Numbered from the stretch's first letter, positions 1-6,732 are shown. The stretch: DNA of 14,427 nucleotides from Fimbriimonadaceae bacterium (GCA_019694835.1 JAIBBE010000086.1:1-14427), one strand, 5' to 3'. Notes: generated by a model not told the origin, from the letters alone. Numbers and translations are program-made.

Positions 1-1
1 A

Positions 2-697
2 TTGCTTGGCCTCGCCGTCATGACTCAGGACACCTCGATCCCCGACCATGTCGCCACCCGACCCGCCGACCGCATGAGCGAGCAGTGGTGGAAGGACCGG
101 CACAACAACGCGGTCGAAGTGACCAAGGCGGGCAACGTCGACATCGTCTTCCTCGGCGACTCGATCACACAGGGCTGGGAGTCGACGGGCAAGGCAACTT
201 GGGATCGACTCTACGCCTCGAAGCGGGTTGGTAATTTCGGGTTCAGCGGCGACCGCACCGAGCACGTGCTGTGGCGGCTCGACAACGGCGAGATCATCGG
301 CCTGCGCCCACGGCTCATCGTCATCATGATTGGGACGAACAACGTTGGCCACGGTTCCAGCACGCCCGCCCAAACCATCGACGGAACGCGGGCCATCGTC
401 GCCCGGCTTCGCAAGGATGTGCCCAGAGCCAAAATCCTCCTCCTCGGCATCTTCCCGCGCGGGGAGGAGCCGAACGACCCGATGAGGCAGAAGGTCGTCG
501 AGGCGACGGAGGGGTACAAGGCGCTCGCCGACGGCAAGAACGTCGTCTTCCTCGACATCAGCCGAGCCTTCACCTATGCCGATGGCCGCCTCAAAACCCT
601 GCTCATGCCGGATCGACTTCATTTGAGCCCCGGCGGATACGACATCTGGGCCCAGGCGATGGACCCGACGATTCAGCGGATGCTGGCCGGGCACTGA
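2..697 (+). CDS. SGNH/GDSL-family hydrolase (5' end probably outside window)
   Basis: Predicted serine esterase or lipase of the SGNH superfamily, closest in look to the platelet-activating-factor acetylhydrolase-like group. Counting from base 2, block I is LGDSITQ with the nucleophile Ser54. A GFSGDRT segment (79-85) fits block II, GTNN (111-114) is a block III variant, and DRLHLSPGGY (204-213) supplies the catalytic Asp204 and His207. All catalytic blocks are present. The frame is open to the window edge and its first residues (LGLAV) look like the end of a signal-peptide core, so the gene probably starts upstream and the protein is exported. The first in-window ATG is at 20. The stop lies 1 nt before the next start, indicating an operon. 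Substrate cannot be told from sequence. Confidence 0.9.
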   Translation: MLGLAVMTQDTSIPDHVATRPADRMSEQWWKDRHNNAVEVTKAGNVDIVFLGDSITQGWESTGKATWDRLYASKRVGNFGFSGDRTEHVLWRLDNGEIIGLRPRLIVIMIGTNNVGHGSSTPAQTIDGTRAIVARLRKDVPRAKILLLGIFPRGEEPNDPMRQKVVEATEGYKALADGKNVVFLDISRAFTYADGRLKTLLMPDRLHLSPGGYDIWAQAMDPTIQRMLAGH

Positions 698-698
698 G

Positions 699-1118
699 AT
701 GGCCAAGACGTGGCATGAGAAGCTGAACGGATCGAAGCCACCGTTCGTGGACATCATCGACAAGCCCTTCGGTGGCTGCCCAGCCGGGAGCCGGTTGCTC
801 ATCTCGAGCCCGCTTGAGATCAAGGCGGAGATCGATCAGCTTGGGCCCGGCGAAACGCTGGACCCAGCCGACCTCAGAACCAGGCTCGCCGAGCGCCACG
901 ACGCCCACGCCACCTGTCCGCTGACCACAGGAATCTTCCTGCGCATCATCGCCGAAGCGGCCTTGGTTGAACTTGCCGAAGGCAAGAACGAATCCGAAAT
1001 CACCCCATTCTGGCGGGTCATAGGACCGAAAACACCGGTTGCCAAGAAACTCACCTGCGGAGTTGAATTCATCGAATCTCGCCGAAAAGCGGAAGGAATC
1101 GTCGACGCGAAGCGATAG
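699..1118 (+). CDS. Small alkyltransferase-like (MGMT C-terminal-like) protein, active-site Cys absent
   Basis: A 139-residue protein starting 1 nt after the preceding stop, so probably translationally coupled. It belongs to a family of small proteins I recall being labelled MGMT-like. Residues 48-90 (LGPGETLDPADLRTRL, then CPLTTGIF at 73-80) resemble the winged-helix DNA-binding part of O6-alkylguanine-DNA alkyltransferase. ITPFWRVI (101-108) sits where that enzyme has IPCHRVV, followed by a G..E..R....EG tail as in the real enzymes. The acceptor Cys-His pair is replaced by Phe-Trp, so methyl transfer by the usual route is not expected. A role in recognising damaged DNA, as in alkyltransferase-like (ATL) proteins, is inference. 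The family placement comes from motif reading by eye; the protein could be an unrelated conserved hypothetical. Confidence 0.6.
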   Translation: MAKTWHEKLNGSKPPFVDIIDKPFGGCPAGSRLLISSPLEIKAEIDQLGPGETLDPADLRTRLAERHDAHATCPLTTGIFLRIIAEAALVELAEGKNESEITPFWRVIGPKTPVAKKLTCGVEFIESRRKAEGIVDAKR

Positions 1119-1126
1119 AATGGGGC

Positions 1127-2296
1127 ATGCTCACCGCGTTGCTGTTGGTCGCGGTTGCCCCCCGCAATCTCGCTATGGATGACATCAAGCCCGAAGCGCT
1201 CCGCGCGACTGTCGAAAAACTCGCCTCGTTCACGACCCGGAACACGCTCAGTCCGACTCTTAATGAGGCTGCCGCGTGGCTCGCCGACCAATACCGGAAG
1301 ATTCCCGGCGTCCAGGTCGAGGTAATGAAGTACACGGTCCTGAAGGGCCGCCGCATTCCCGAGGACAAGGAAGTCGTGCAGGTCGTCGCCACGCTGCCGG
1401 GCAAGACCGACCGGCGCATCGTCATCGGAGGTCACCTCGACTCGCTGAACCTCCAAGTCGATGCCGCGACCGGACGCGCGCCCGGAGCCAACGACGATGC
1501 CAGCGGTGTCGCTGTCGCCTTGGAATCCGCGCGGGCGATGGCGGGCAAGAAGTGGGAGAACACCATCGTATTCGTCGGATTCACCGGCGAAGAGCAGGGC
1601 CTTCTTGGTTCGCGCGCCCTTGCCGAGCGAGCGGTGAAAGAGAAGTGGGACCTCATGGCGGTTCTGAGCAACGACACCGTCGGCAGCAGCAGCAACCTGG
1701 CCGGTCAGAAGGACGAGAAGCGGATTCGGGTGTTCAGCGACGAATACGACCCAACCCCACCCCGCGAAGACCGCCCGGCCCACAACAGCCGCGAATTGGC
1801 CCGGTTCATCGAGGTCGCCACACGCGGGAAGGTGCCTGGCTTCGGTGTGAAGCTCGTTTTCCGCGCCGATCGATTTGGACGCGGCGGCGACCATACGCCG
1901 TTCGCCCAAGCCGGATTCAACGCGGTGCGCTTCATCGAAGTCCACGAGGAATACACGCGTCAACACACCCCAGACGACCTGCCCGAGCACATGGATTGGG
2001 CCTATCTGGCCAACGTGACCCGCCTCAATTTGTCGGCATTGACCACTCTTGCCAATGCGGCCCCTGGTCCAAAGAGCGTCCGCGTGGTCCAAAACCAAGG
2101 CCACGACACGAGCCTCACGTGGGAAGCCGAACCGGGAGTGAAATACGTCGTCTACGTACGCGAAACGACCTCGCCGACGTGGGAGAAGGCCATCGAAGTC
2201 GGCGAGGCCAAAGAAGCGATCGTCAAGGGATTCAACAAGGACGACCACGTCTTTGCCGTCGGCAGCGTCGGCGGAGTGCCGGTCGTCGCCCGATAA
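1127..2296 (+). CDS. Secreted M28-family zinc aminopeptidase/peptidase
   Basis: A 389-residue metallopeptidase of family M28 (di-zinc exopeptidases). A short hydrophobic N-terminus (MLTALLLVAVA, 1-11) is a probable signal peptide, although it lacks the usual basic residues. Metal and catalytic residues appear in family order: His103 in GGHLDS, bridging Asp123 in ANDDASG, Glu155-Glu156 in TGEEQGLLGS, Asp183 in SNDTVG and His280 in RQHTPDD. The last 70 residues (about 318-389) look like a small beta-sandwich of fibronectin III type (TSLTWEAEPGVKYVVYVR). The likely role is trimming peptides outside the cytoplasm for nutrition. The start is 8 nt after the upstream stop, has no clear Shine-Dalgarno, and is preceded by TAGAAT at 1116-1121. 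A later in-frame ATG (1175) would remove the signal peptide. Confidence 0.93.
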   Translation: MLTALLLVAVAPRNLAMDDIKPEALRATVEKLASFTTRNTLSPTLNEAAAWLADQYRKIPGVQVEVMKYTVLKGRRIPEDKEVVQVVATLPGKTDRRIVIGGHLDSLNLQVDAATGRAPGANDDASGVAVALESARAMAGKKWENTIVFVGFTGEEQGLLGSRALAERAVKEKWDLMAVLSNDTVGSSSNLAGQKDEKRIRVFSDEYDPTPPREDRPAHNSRELARFIEVATRGKVPGFGVKLVFRADRFGRGGDHTPFAQAGFNAVRFIEVHEEYTRQHTPDDLPEHMDWAYLANVTRLNLSALTTLANAAPGPKSVRVVQNQGHDTSLTWEAEPGVKYVVYVRETTSPTWEKAIEVGEAKEAIVKGFNKDDHVFAVGSVGGVPVVAR

Positions 2297-2336
2297 CGAG
2301 CCAGTTCGCGCCATACTTGCACGCAGGAGAAGTGCG

Positions 2337-3374
2337 ATGAAAAACACCCTGGCTGCGTTGGCATTGGCTTTGCTCGTCGGAGCGATCGGATGTGGACCCA
2401 AAGAGGACACCACCTCGGGAACGACAGGCTCAACCTCGACGACCTCGGGCACCGAAACGAAGGGCGGCGACGCCAAGAAGTACCGGATTGCTGTCATCCC
2501 CAAAGGCTCGACCCATGAATTCTGGAAGTCGGTCCATGCCGGCGCCGAAGAGGCCGGCAAGGAACTCGGTGTCGAAGTCATCTGGAAGGGGCCGATGAAG
2601 GAGGACGACCGCGAGAGCCAGATTAAGGTCGTCGAGGACTTCGTGACGAACGGTGTGGATGGCATCGTCTTGGCTCCGCTTGATGCGGTGGCCCTGCGTG
2701 GACCAGTTCAGCAAGCCCAGCGCAGCGACATCCCCGTTCTGATCATCGACTCGGGTCTCGATGAGGTCGAGACCGTCAGCTTCGTCGCGACCGACAACAA
2801 GAAGGGCGGCGAGATGGCGGGTGACGAGGTCGCCAAACTCCTGGGCGGTAAGGGCAAGGTCATCATGCTCCGCTACCAGGAAGGCTCCGCCAGCACGATG
2901 CAGCGCGAAGAGGGGTTCATGGAAGCGATGAAGAAGAACCCCGGCATCACCATCCTCAGCGAAAATCAGCACGCAGGCGCGACCGTCGAATCCGCGCAGT
3001 CGGCGAGTGAGAACTTACTTGCACGGTTCAAGAATCCAGACGGGACGCTGGGAGTTGACGGAATCTTCTGTCCCAATGAGTCGTCGACGTTTGGGATGCT
3101 CCGGGTCCTCCAAGACAACGCCTGGGCGGGCAAAGTCAAGTTCGTCGGCTTCGACGCCTCGACCAAGCTCATCGATGGCCTGAAAGCGGGCGAGATCAAC
3201 GGCCTCGTCGTCCAAAACCCGTTCAACATGGGCTACCTCGGGGTGAAGAATATGGTCGCGAAACTGAAGGGCGAGACGGTCGAGCCGCGGATCGACACTG
3301 GCGCCGTCCTCGTAACGAAGGAGAACATGGAGACGCCCGACGTCGCCAAGCTGATCGCTCCGCCCAGCCAGTAG
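2337..3374 (+). CDS. Sugar-type ABC transporter substrate-binding lipoprotein
   Basis: A 345-residue periplasmic-binding-protein (Peripla_BP_4, ribose/RbsB-like) lipoprotein. The ATG at 2337 follows a good Shine-Dalgarno (AGGAGA, 2324-2329) and begins a lipoprotein signal with lipobox AIGC (Cys19). A Ser/Thr/Gly-rich linker (about 23-46) then leads to the two-lobed binding domain. Family signatures are the opening YRIAVIPKGSTHEFW, VDGIVLAPLDA, FVATDNKKGGEMAG and DGIFCPNESSTFGMLR. Binding of a sugar or sugar-like ligand is inferred from the family; specificity is unknown. No sugar permease or RbsA-type ATPase is nearby. The next gene encodes a LivF-type ATPase from a different transporter class. 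An upstream in-frame extension to 2253 overlaps the peptidase gene and would bury the signal sequence, so I rejected it. Confidence 0.92.
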   Translation: MKNTLAALALALLVGAIGCGPKEDTTSGTTGSTSTTSGTETKGGDAKKYRIAVIPKGSTHEFWKSVHAGAEEAGKELGVEVIWKGPMKEDDRESQIKVVEDFVTNGVDGIVLAPLDAVALRGPVQQAQRSDIPVLIIDSGLDEVETVSFVATDNKKGGEMAGDEVAKLLGGKGKVIMLRYQEGSASTMQREEGFMEAMKKNPGITILSENQHAGATVESAQSASENLLARFKNPDGTLGVDGIFCPNESSTFGMLRVLQDNAWAGKVKFVGFDASTKLIDGLKAGEINGLVVQNPFNMGYLGVKNMVAKLKGETVEPRIDTGAVLVTKENMETPDVAKLIAPPSQ

Positions 3375-3484
3375 CTAGGGAGGCCTCCATCCGTGGGAGG
3401 ATGGAGGCATATCCCACCTCATTTTTCCTGTCTATATGCCACCTATGCCTCCATCCTCCCACGGATGGAGGCCTCCGGAAACTC
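3375..3484. repeat. Gap filled by a 33-bp perfect inverted repeat (3379-3411 / 3444-3476)
   Basis: Two exact reverse-complement 33-nt arms are separated by a 32-nt AT-richer loop (3412-3443). Each arm folds on its own as well: GCCTCCATCC (3383-3392) pairs with GGATGGAGGC (3399-3408) around a 6-nt loop, and each arm ends in the palindrome GGAGGCCTCC. This is the architecture of paired REP elements (BIME-like) or a small MITE. It begins 4 nt after the stop of the binding-protein gene and ends 8 nt before the livF start. It could attenuate or stabilise transcript between the two genes, but there is no U-run typical of a terminator. Confidence 0.9.
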
Positions 3485-4195
3485 ATGCAGTCCATGCTCA
3501 AAGTCGATTCGATCAACGTGTATTACGGCGCGATCCACGCCTTGATGGATGTCTCCATCGATGTCCAACAGGGCGAAATCGTGTCCATCATCGGCTCCAA
3601 CGGGGCCGGCAAGAGCACGCTGCTCCGCACCCTCAGCGGTCTCATCCGCCCTCGCACGGGCAAAATCAACTTCCAGGAGCACGAAATCACTGAGACCTCC
3701 CCGGACGAAATCGTTCGGCTCGGCATCGTGCAGTCGCCCGAAGGTCGGCGCATTTTCACGAACATGAGCGTCCAGGAGAATCTCCAACTCGGTGCCTTCA
3801 TTCGGCGCGACGGCGAAATCGCCTCAGATATGGAAAAGGTGATGGTGCGATTCCCGAGGCTGAAGGAGCGCTTCAAGCAGAATGCAGGAACGCTCAGCGG
3901 CGGTGAGCAGCAAATGCTCGCGATCGGGCGCGCCCTGATGAGCCGCCCGAACCTCCTGCTCCTCGACGAGCCTTCCCTGGGCCTCGCCCCGAACCTGGTC
4001 ACGGAGATCTTCCGCATCATCATCGACATCAACTCCGACGGCACGACGGTCCTTGTCGTGGAGCAGAATGCGAACCGAGCGCTGGAGATCGCCCACCGCG
4101 CGTACTGTCTCGAAACTGGCCGTATCGTTCTCGCCGACTCCGGCAAGGCGATGCTCGCCAACCCTAAGGTGAAGGAAGCCTATCTGGGGGGCTAG
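3485..4195 (+). CDS. livF: LivF-type ABC transporter ATP-binding protein (branched-chain amino acid class)
   Basis: A 236-residue ABC ATPase of the LivF type, which normally drives high-affinity uptake of branched-chain amino acids with LivG, LivH and LivM. Counting from the alternative ATG at 3494 (MLKVDSINVYYG, 233 aa), Walker A is GSNGAGKST (34-42). The signature LSGGEQQ, Walker B LLLLDEPSLGLAP, the VVEQNANRALEIA segment and the AYLGG terminus are all LivF-like. I prefer 3485 because a weak GGAA lies 5 nt upstream; GGAGG at 3467-3471 lies inside the inverted repeat and is 13 nt away. Its partner genes are not in the window and the upstream binding protein is of the sugar class, so the real partner is uncertain. 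Confidence 0.88.
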   Translation: MQSMLKVDSINVYYGAIHALMDVSIDVQQGEIVSIIGSNGAGKSTLLRTLSGLIRPRTGKINFQEHEITETSPDEIVRLGIVQSPEGRRIFTNMSVQENLQLGAFIRRDGEIASDMEKVMVRFPRLKERFKQNAGTLSGGEQQMLAIGRALMSRPNLLLLDEPSLGLAPNLVTEIFRIIIDINSDGTTVLVVEQNANRALEIAHRAYCLETGRIVLADSGKAMLANPKVKEAYLGG

Positions 4196-4214
4196 GCGAT
4201 GCAGACCTTCCCCT

Positions 4215-4389
4215 CGTACCGCTGGCATCCTGCCGGCACGCGCCCGACGAAGCTCCGAGCTATGGTGTTGGCTGTAGGGGCTTGCGTTCGACCTCTCCCC
4301 CAACCCCTCTCCTCCGCCACCAAATCTGATAATGTCCGGGTCCTTTGGGCGCAGGAGAGGGGACCCCGTACCGCTGGCAACCTGTCGGC
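4215..4389. repeat. Direct repeat pair: TACCGCTGGCA element, two copies
   Basis: Positions 4215-4237 and 4367-4389 share CGTACCGCTGGCA, then T/A, CCTG, C/T, CGGC. The element contains the imperfect palindrome GCTGGCATCCTGCCGGC. The two direct copies bracket the CCTCTCCCC element at 4291-4363, which suggests nested insertion or assembly by recombination between repeats. Confidence 0.75.
4291..4363. repeat. CCTCTCCCC/GGAGAGGGG palindromic element, copy 1
   Basis: The left end (4291-4318) is identical over 28 nt to 7686-7713, and the right end (4347-4363) is identical over 17 nt to 7743-7759. The middles differ. Within the copy, CCCCTCTCCT (4304-4313) is the reverse complement of AGGAGAGGGG (4353-4362). 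Conserved inverted ends around a variable core are typical of small non-autonomous elements. It lies between genes, upstream of rimI. Confidence 0.85.
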
Positions 4390-4441
4390 GAACGCACACC
4401 TTCGGCTACCAAGGGTAAGCGGCCAAACTGATCAGTCGGCG

Positions 4442-4467
4442 AGCGCGGGCGGGACGGCCGCGCCACG
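4442..4467. repeat. GGCGGGACGGCCGCGCCAC element, copy 1
   Basis: These 26 nt are identical to 11194-11219, and 24 of them also occur in reverse orientation at 11027-11050. The element ends exactly where the Shine-Dalgarno (GAGGGGAG, 4467-4474) of rimI begins, so it sits in the 5' leader of the rimI-tsaD transcript. Confidence 0.85.
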
Positions 4468-4476
4468 AGGGGAGCG

Positions 4477-4923
4477 TTGAAGGGCCTCCGCATCGTCACG
4501 CTCCAAGAGGAGCATATCCCAGCGATCATGGAGATCGAGAAGGTGAGCAACAGCTCGCCGTGGTCCGAGCGCAGCTTCCGCAACGAACTCGACCATCCCC
4601 ACGGGATCTTCCTCGTAGCGCTCGCGGAGGGAAAGGTGGTCGGCTATGGCGGAACGTGGATCGTTATCGACGAGGCGCACATCACGACCGTCGCCGTCGA
4701 CCCGGAATATCGCCGCAAGGGTATCGGCAATAAGATCATGGCGGCGCTGCTCGAAGAGGCGGAGAAGAAAGGCGCGACGTGCTCGACCCTCGAGGTCCGG
4801 GCCGGAAACGAACCCGCGATCAGGCTCTACGAAGACCTCGGCTACGTCCGATCAGCGACCCGGAAGCGCTATTACCCGGACAACAAAGAAGATGCCCTCG
4901 TGATGTGGCGGTACGGTGCCTGA
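4477..4923 (+). CDS. rimI: Ribosomal protein bS18 N-alanine acetyltransferase
   Basis: A 148-residue GNAT acetyltransferase that transfers acetyl from acetyl-CoA to the N-terminal alanine of ribosomal protein bS18. The CoA-binding loop RRKGIG is at 79-84 in the context TTVAVDPEYRRKGIGNKIM. The RimI signature LEVRAGNEPAIRLYEDLGY (105-123) supplies Glu106 and Tyr118, spaced as the catalytic Glu and Tyr of enterobacterial RimI. The start is TTG at 4477, 2 nt after a strong GAGGGGAG; the next ATG would delete 27 residues including the first beta-strand. The last 8 nt overlap the tsaD start, a coupling often seen for this pair. The gene is full length and intact. Confidence 0.95.
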   Translation: MKGLRIVTLQEEHIPAIMEIEKVSNSSPWSERSFRNELDHPHGIFLVALAEGKVVGYGGTWIVIDEAHITTVAVDPEYRRKGIGNKIMAALLEEAEKKGATCSTLEVRAGNEPAIRLYEDLGYVRSATRKRYYPDNKEDALVMWRYGA

Positions 4924-6019
4924 GATCACGTTCTTCGACCGCCCGGTCCTCGCCATCGAGACAAGCTGCGACGAGACGAGCGCGGCGATTTTGGAAGGCC
5001 GGTCCGTCAAAGCCAACGTCGTCGCCAGCCAGATCGAACTGCATAAGAAGTGGGGCGGAGTCGTGCCGGAGGCGGCTGCGCGAGCCCATGTCGAGGCGAT
5101 TCTGCTCGTGATCGAGGAAGCGCTCGGGATCTGGGGCGGCACTCAAGCGGAAATCGGCGGCATCGCGGTAACCAACCGTCCCGGCCTGATTGGCGCGCTC
5201 AGCGTCGGGCTCACGGCCGCCAAGGCGTTCGCCTTTGCCCGCCAAATCCCTCTGGTCGGAGTCCATCACCTCGAGGGTCACCTGATGAGTCCGTTTGCCA
5301 AGCTGGCCGACTTCGACCTGCCCCCGCCCATCCCGCATCTCGCCCTGATCGTTTCCGGTGGTCACACCGAGTTGGTCCGGGTCGCCGCGTTTGGCGAGTA
5401 CGAATTGATCGGCCAGGCCATCGACGACGCGGCCGGAGAGGCGTTTGATAAGTCGGCCCGGCTGTTGGGTCTTGGTTATCCGGGGGGAAAGGCGATCCAG
5501 GACGCCGCGCCTGGCGGTGACCCTAAGCGCTATTCGCTGCCCAAGGGCATCTCGAAGGATCCCTTCAACTTCAGTTTCAGCGGCCTCAAGACGGCGGTGT
5601 TGCGGCTCGTGGAGAAGGAAGGGTCGGACCTTGACCTGGCTGACGCGGCAGCGTCGATCCAGGAGGCGATCGTGGGGGTTTTGGTTGAAAAGGCGCTTCG
5701 CGCGGTGGAGGAGATGGGCAGTCCATCCGGACCTCACCCCCCAACCCCCTCTCCACCGGAGTGGAGAGGGCGAGTTGCGCTCACCCTCGTCGGTGGTGTC
5801 GCCGCCAATAAGGAGCTAAGGACGAGGCTTGCCAGCCAGTGCGCGCGGCGCGGGGTCAAGTTCATCACTCCTCCTTTCGACCTCTGTACGGACAACGCCG
5901 CGATGATCGGGCTGGCGGGATCGGCCCGTCTGGCGCGGGGAGAACGTGACGACTTTGACCTCGACGCCTTCAGCGGCGCGGACCTGCCCGGCGCAACTCA
6001 AGCGGCGGCACGGGCGTAG
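4916..6019 (+). CDS. tsaD: tRNA N6-threonylcarbamoyladenosine (t6A37) transferase TsaD, with repeat-derived insertion
   Basis: TsaD transfers threonylcarbamoyl from TC-AMP onto A37 of ANN-decoding tRNAs, working with TsaB and TsaE. It is 367 residues, longer than the usual 330-340. Motifs in order: VLAIETSCDET (11-21), metal ligands His118 and His122 in HLEGH, LIVSGGHTEL (144-153), AGEAFDKSARLLGLGYPGG (173-191), FNFSFSGLKTA (218-228), LVGGVAANKELR and CTDNAAMIG near the end. The start is GTG at 4916, overlapping rimI by 8 nt. Residues about 269-287 (Pro-rich, with GPHPPTPSPPEWRGR) have no counterpart in the family and are encoded by a palindromic repeat (5731-5770). The reading frame and all catalytic motifs survive, so the protein is probably functional. 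TsaB and TsaE are not in the window. Confidence 0.97.
   Translation: MPEITFFDRPVLAIETSCDETSAAILEGRSVKANVVASQIELHKKWGGVVPEAAARAHVEAILLVIEEALGIWGGTQAEIGGIAVTNRPGLIGALSVGLTAAKAFAFARQIPLVGVHHLEGHLMSPFAKLADFDLPPPIPHLALIVSGGHTELVRVAAFGEYELIGQAIDDAAGEAFDKSARLLGLGYPGGKAIQDAAPGGDPKRYSLPKGISKDPFNFSFSGLKTAVLRLVEKEGSDLDLADAAASIQEAIVGVLVEKALRAVEEMGSPSGPHPPTPSPPEWRGRVALTLVGGVAANKELRTRLASQCARRGVKFITPPFDLCTDNAAMIGLAGSARLARGERDDFDLDAFSGADLPGATQAAARA
5731..5770. repeat. Palindromic repeat inserted in frame within tsaD
   Basis: CCCTCTCCAC (5747-5756) pairs perfectly with GTGGAGAGGG (5761-5770) around the 4-nt loop CGGA. The preceding ACCTCACCCCCCAACCCC is close to the left end of the elements at 4291 and 7686 (ACCTCTCCCCCAACCCC). 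The downstream boundary is unclear, at about 5790. It is translated as a proline-rich loop just before the conserved LVGGVAAN strand of TsaD. Confidence 0.85.
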
Positions 6020-6027
6020 GGTTGGGC

Positions 6028-6489
6028 ATGCAGCCGACGTGGCCTGATGTTGAAGCGACCTCGCATGAGCGGCTCGTAGCCTCAGCGGGGCACATTGCGA
6101 GCATCTTCTTCCCGTACCTCGCTCCTCTGGTCGTGTACTTCTTGTATCGCAACCAATCGCGCTTTGTCAGAGTTCATGCCCTGCAGGCATTTTTTGAGGC
6201 CCTCATTCTCGGCGTCGTCCTCTTTGTTATTGGCGCAATCTCCCTGGCCTTCACGCTGGTGAAGGTATGGGAGCTTGTCCAAACCCGAGGCGAGTCCTTC
6301 TCCTGGGATCTCGTTTGGGCGGCCTTGCTCAAAGTGACATTTACATGGGTAGCGGTGGCAGTGGTCTCCCTCTGGTACACCTTCTCATCGATGATGCAGG
6401 CCATTGAAGCAGTGCACGGCAAGTGGAAGCCGTCTATCGTGTCTGGACGAATCGCAAAACGATCAATCGAGCCCCGAGGATCCCCCTAA
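6028..6489 (+). CDS. DUF4870-like small membrane protein
   Basis: A 153-residue protein with three likely membrane segments (about 19-40, 50-77 and 98-125). The N-terminal pattern ERLVASAGHIASIFFPYLAP, then YFLYRNQSRFVRVHALQAFF, matches the layout of DUF4870 proteins (a first helix with Pro, then a short charged loop with a conserved His before helix 2). Function of the family is unknown. The ATG at 6028 is 8 nt after the tsaD stop with a short AGGG upstream, so it may be the last gene of the rimI-tsaD operon; a TTG at 6022 would add two residues. Its TAA stop (6487-6489) overlaps the first unit of the repeat array that follows. Confidence 0.75.
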   Translation: MQPTWPDVEATSHERLVASAGHIASIFFPYLAPLVVYFLYRNQSRFVRVHALQAFFEALILGVVLFVIGAISLAFTLVKVWELVQTRGESFSWDLVWAALLKVTFTWVAVAVVSLWYTFSSMMQAIEAVHGKWKPSIVSGRIAKRSIEPRGSP

Positions 6490-6732
6490 TGTACTTTCGC
6501 CGTCCCGGCGATTCCCTAGAAACACCAGGCGGGCCAAACCTGGGACTTTGAGGATCACATCACGGAGATCGCCGGGACGGCGAGAGTCTCTTGGGGAATT
6601 GCCGGGACACTACCGCCATTGGTAGTGGGCCTGGGTCGTGATTTTGGGACATCGAAACTACAGAGGAATCGCCGGGACGGCGAAAGTACATTGCGCTTCA
6701 GCGGAGGATCGCCGGGACGGCGAAGGTACATT
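6488..6732. repeat. Array of TCGCCGGGACGGCGA palindromic repeats between convergent genes
   Basis: The gap holds repeats with core TCGCCG-GGA-CGGCGA, each able to form a 6-bp hairpin. Unit 1 (6488-6515) is inverted and is an exact 28-nt reverse complement of unit 4 (6665-6692). Unit 2 is at 6564-6590, a partial unit at 6593-6608, and unit 5 at 6703-6732. A separate hairpin, ACTACC..GGTAGT, lies at 6609-6626. Unit 1 overlaps the TAA of the DUF4870 gene and unit 5 ends inside the TAA of tdk (6731-6733), so the array exactly fills the convergent gap. Spacers differ in length (2-57 nt) and sequence, so this is not a CRISPR array. A bidirectional termination or mRNA-end-protection role is possible. 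Confidence 0.9.

Larger units (their letters stand above)
4196..4476. other. Non-coding mosaic of dispersed repeats upstream of rimI
   Basis: This 281-nt gap holds no convincing gene. It is built mostly of repeat pieces: a 23-nt element at 4215-4237 and again at 4367-4389 (21 of 23 positions equal), a CCCCTCTCCT..AGGAGAGGGG element at 4291-4363 between them, and a copy of the GGCGGGACGGCCGCGCCAC element at 4442-4467. The 93-codon frame across it (4199-4480) is made only of repeat sequence and is not a credible protein. Confidence 0.8.

Noticed and set aside
836..2665. 609-codon open frame on the minus strand opposite the peptidase gene
   Set aside because: It lies antisense to genes with clear motifs (M28 metal ligands, lipobox, binding-protein domain), shows no domain of its own and crosses three real genes. 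Long antisense frames are common in GC-rich DNA.
4199..4480. 93-codon frame upstream of rimI
   Set aside because: It is made almost wholly of dispersed repeat sequence, has no Shine-Dalgarno or domain, and shares its translated pieces with repeats elsewhere.
6488..6732. Possible CRISPR array
   Set aside because: Units are in both orientations, spacers vary from 2 to 57 nt, the units are self-palindromic with differing flanks, and no cas gene is present.
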